Shown here in pieces: positions 63,038-64,000 of a DNA stretch of 64,000 bases; position 1 is the stretch's first letter, and each line of letters starts with the position of its first letter. This DNA comes from Nitratiruptor sp. YY08-10. GTDB taxonomy: Bacteria; Campylobacterota; Campylobacteria; Campylobacterales; Nitratiruptoraceae. A program made the position numbers and the translations under genes. The notes beneath the pieces were generated by a model. It did no database searches and was not told where the DNA came from. It saw only the letters and a list, made by a program, of their open reading frames with translations. The DNA lies in assembly GCF_016629565.1 (NCBI RefSeq), contig NZ_AP023057.1, forward strand, positions 1,612,001-1,676,000, given 5' to 3'.

Positions 63038-63643
63038 CTACACTCCTTTACATTTTTTTAATGCTTGTACAGCTTTTTCAGTAAGATAGGGCATTAAAGC
63101 TTTGGAAACCTCCTTGGAAACCTCTAAAGCCATTGTTTGAGAAATCTTGTCTCCAAATATCTGTAAAAAAAGGATCCAAAAGTTGCTGTATAGCGCAACC
63201 GTATTCGCTATATGTCGTTTCATCTCTTCTGTCAGTGTAACCATACACTCTTTTTTGATAAGATGATCTATAAGATGGACAAGCTTTTCATACTGCACTT
63301 TTGTATCGTGCTCCACCTCCTGTTGCAAAAGAGGATCTTTTTGCATCAAAATAACCAACTCCTTTTTTAAAAAGCGGTATCGCCACCAAATAGCTGCGAC
63401 ATATTCGCAATACTCCATCATTTCACATAGAGTCTCAGGCAAAGCTTGATTCTCAAATCCCACCTCCTCTCGCATCTTCTGATACAAAAGACGGATAATC
63501 TCCTCTTTATTTCGGAAATGATAATAAAGATTTCCCGGACTGATACCAGCCGCTTTGGCAATATGATTTGTCGTCACATCTTTTGTTCCGAACCGATTGA
63601 AAAGCTCCAGTGCCACTGATAAAATTTTCTCTTTTGTTTCCAA
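63038..63643 (-). CDS. TetR-family transcriptional regulator
   Basis: 201 aa. The N-terminal HTH is complete: KILSVALELFNRFGTKDVTTNHIAKAAGISPGNLYYHFRNKEEIIRLLY (about residues 6-54). The C-terminal ligand domain resembles no subgroup I can name. Translation appears to start at TTG 63643, as the conserved HTH begins within its first residues. AAGGTGGGG lies just upstream. A palindrome 10 bases upstream of the start is the likely self-operator. It heads the operon of AhpD-like, cytochrome c and thioredoxin-like genes. Confidence 0.87.
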   Translation of the reverse strand: METKEKILSVALELFNRFGTKDVTTNHIAKAAGISPGNLYYHFRNKEEIIRLLYQKMREEVGFENQALPETLCEMMEYCEYVAAIWWRYRFLKKELVILMQKDPLLQQEVEHDTKVQYEKLVHLIDHLIKKECMVTLTEEMKRHIANTVALYSNFWILFLQIFGDKISQTMALEVSKEVSKALMPYLTEKAVQALKKCKGV

Positions 63644-63652
63644 ACCCCACCT

Positions 63653-63670
63653 TTAGAGTAATTACTCTAA
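63653..63670. promoter_or_regulatory. Perfect 18-bp palindrome, TetR operator candidate
   Basis: TTAGAGTAATTACTCTAA is its own reverse complement over all 18 bases. It lies between the -10 box and the start of the TetR gene, covering the expected transcription start, the standard place for autorepression. Confidence 0.75.
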
Positions 63671-63674
63671 TCAC

Positions 63675-63704
63675 ATTGTAGAACAAATTGATATGCTTTG
63701 TCAA
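63675..63704 (-). promoter_or_regulatory. Sigma-70 promoter of the TetR-led redox operon
   Basis: On the minus strand TTGACA (63704-63699) and TACAAT (63680-63675) are separated by 18 bases. This is the clearest two-hexamer promoter in the window apart from that of the tRNA genes, and is strong enough to need repression. Confidence 0.75.
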
Positions 63705-63717
63705 ATAGAAGAAAAAA

Positions 63718-64000
63718 TTATAGATAGCTTACTCTGTTTTTACCGTTTCTTTTCGAGAAGTAGAGGGCTTCATCCGCTCGTTCCAATAAAGTAGGAAGTG
63801 TATCGCCGTCTCTTTTGTTTGTCATGCCTATACTCACGCTCAATGGATATCCGAAACGTTGACTCAATGCCTCAAATTCGAAGCGGATACGTTCTGCTTT
63901 TTCCTTTGCCATCTCTTCATCCAGATCAAAATAGACAACAACAAATTCTTCTCCACCAAATCGACCGACAATATCGGATTTTCTTGAATTTTTTATGAGG
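63718..64000 (-). CDS. Diguanylate cyclase, C-terminal part (cut by window edge)
   Basis: Only the last 93 codons are present; the gene continues past base 64000. The frame reads SRKSDIVGRFGGEEFVVVY, with active-site GGEEF and the I-site RKSD five residues before it. SVSIGMTNKRDG and ERADEALYFSKRNGKNRV follow, a typical GGDEF ending. So it should make c-di-GMP with product inhibition. The N-terminal sensor is not visible. Confidence 0.88.
   Translation of the reverse strand, partial: LIKNSRKSDIVGRFGGEEFVVVYFDLDEEMAKEKAERIRFEFEALSQRFGYPLSVSIGMTNKRDGDTLPTLLERADEALYFSKRNGKNRVSYL

Overview
The window reads as a chromosomal segment of a Campylobacterota (epsilonproteobacterial) chemolithotroph of the Nitratiruptor / Nautilia / Sulfurimonas kind. 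The inference rests on four things: the recA-eno-(DivIC/FtsB-like)-AMIN gene order, the cdsA-dxr-...-tsaD run, an htrA gene followed by a CprRS/ArsRS-type two-component pair, and mqnD of the futalosine menaquinone route. Genes are tightly packed with many 4-bp ATGA or GTGA overlaps, DNA is moderately AT-rich, and lysine-rich proteins are common. I see no prophage, intact insertion sequence, CRISPR array or rRNA. The genus is an inference; no database search was possible.

Layout. 1-4.8 kb: topA, a YfcE-like phosphoesterase, bioB and a CPA2 antiporter. 4.7-7.8 kb (minus): recA, eno, FtsB-like and AMIN-domain genes. 7.9-10.6 kb: mqnD, a membrane diguanylate cyclase and murB, facing tpx across a hairpin. 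11.2-16.6 kb (minus): an NFACT gene, then cdsA, dxr, a coiled-coil lipoprotein, an RBBP9-like hydrolase and tsaD. 16.6-22.9 kb: leuC, sfsA, and a MacA-like adaptor with a LolD/MacB-like ATPase and two separate FtsX-type permeases. 23.0-23.2 kb: tRNA-Pro and tRNA-Thr. 23.3-28.3 kb: a five-gene envelope cluster (COG3014-type lipoprotein, YcfL-like, LpoB-like, an unknown secreted protein and a FlgT/CsgG-like protein), then mobA, tRNA-Lys and moaC.

31.1-32.2 kb is the one gene-poor stretch. It holds a small secreted-protein gene with its own promoter, terminator and Fur-box-like operator, a second Fur-box-like site, candidate structured RNA, and a dyad-rich leader before a DEAD-box RNA helicase. 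33.6-41.8 kb carries a helical protein, a BON protein and a 34-aa membrane microprotein, then an inositol-monophosphatase-family enzyme, htrA-cprR-cprS, a Nudix hydrolase, and a two-TM K+ channel with TrkA domains.

41.9-57.6 kb is an export and envelope locus. A divergent pair of operons flanks an inverted-repeat operator next to a TetR gene. Leftward runs an EmrA-EmrB-TolC tripartite pump. Rightward runs TetR, a patatin phospholipase, an HlyD adaptor, an MFS carrier, a two-NBD ABC ATPase, two ABC-2 permeases, a DUF3187-like protein, a diiron ferritin-like/desaturase-like protein, a DedA protein and an MscS-family channel. The channel gene is broken by one extra T at 57085-57089.

57.6-64 kb: a periplasmic-binding lipoprotein translationally coupled to a membrane EAL phosphodiesterase with a degenerate GGDEF domain, a flavoprotein, and a TetR-led redox operon (AhpD-like, monohaem cytochrome c, thioredoxin-like) with a textbook promoter and perfect 18-bp palindrome. 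The C-terminus of another diguanylate cyclase is cut by the window edge.

The best candidates for under-described biology are the TetR/patatin/HlyD/ABC/diiron locus, the five-gene LpoB/FlgT-like cluster, the SBP-EAL sensor pair, and the Fur-box/structured-RNA interval at 31.1-32.2 kb.
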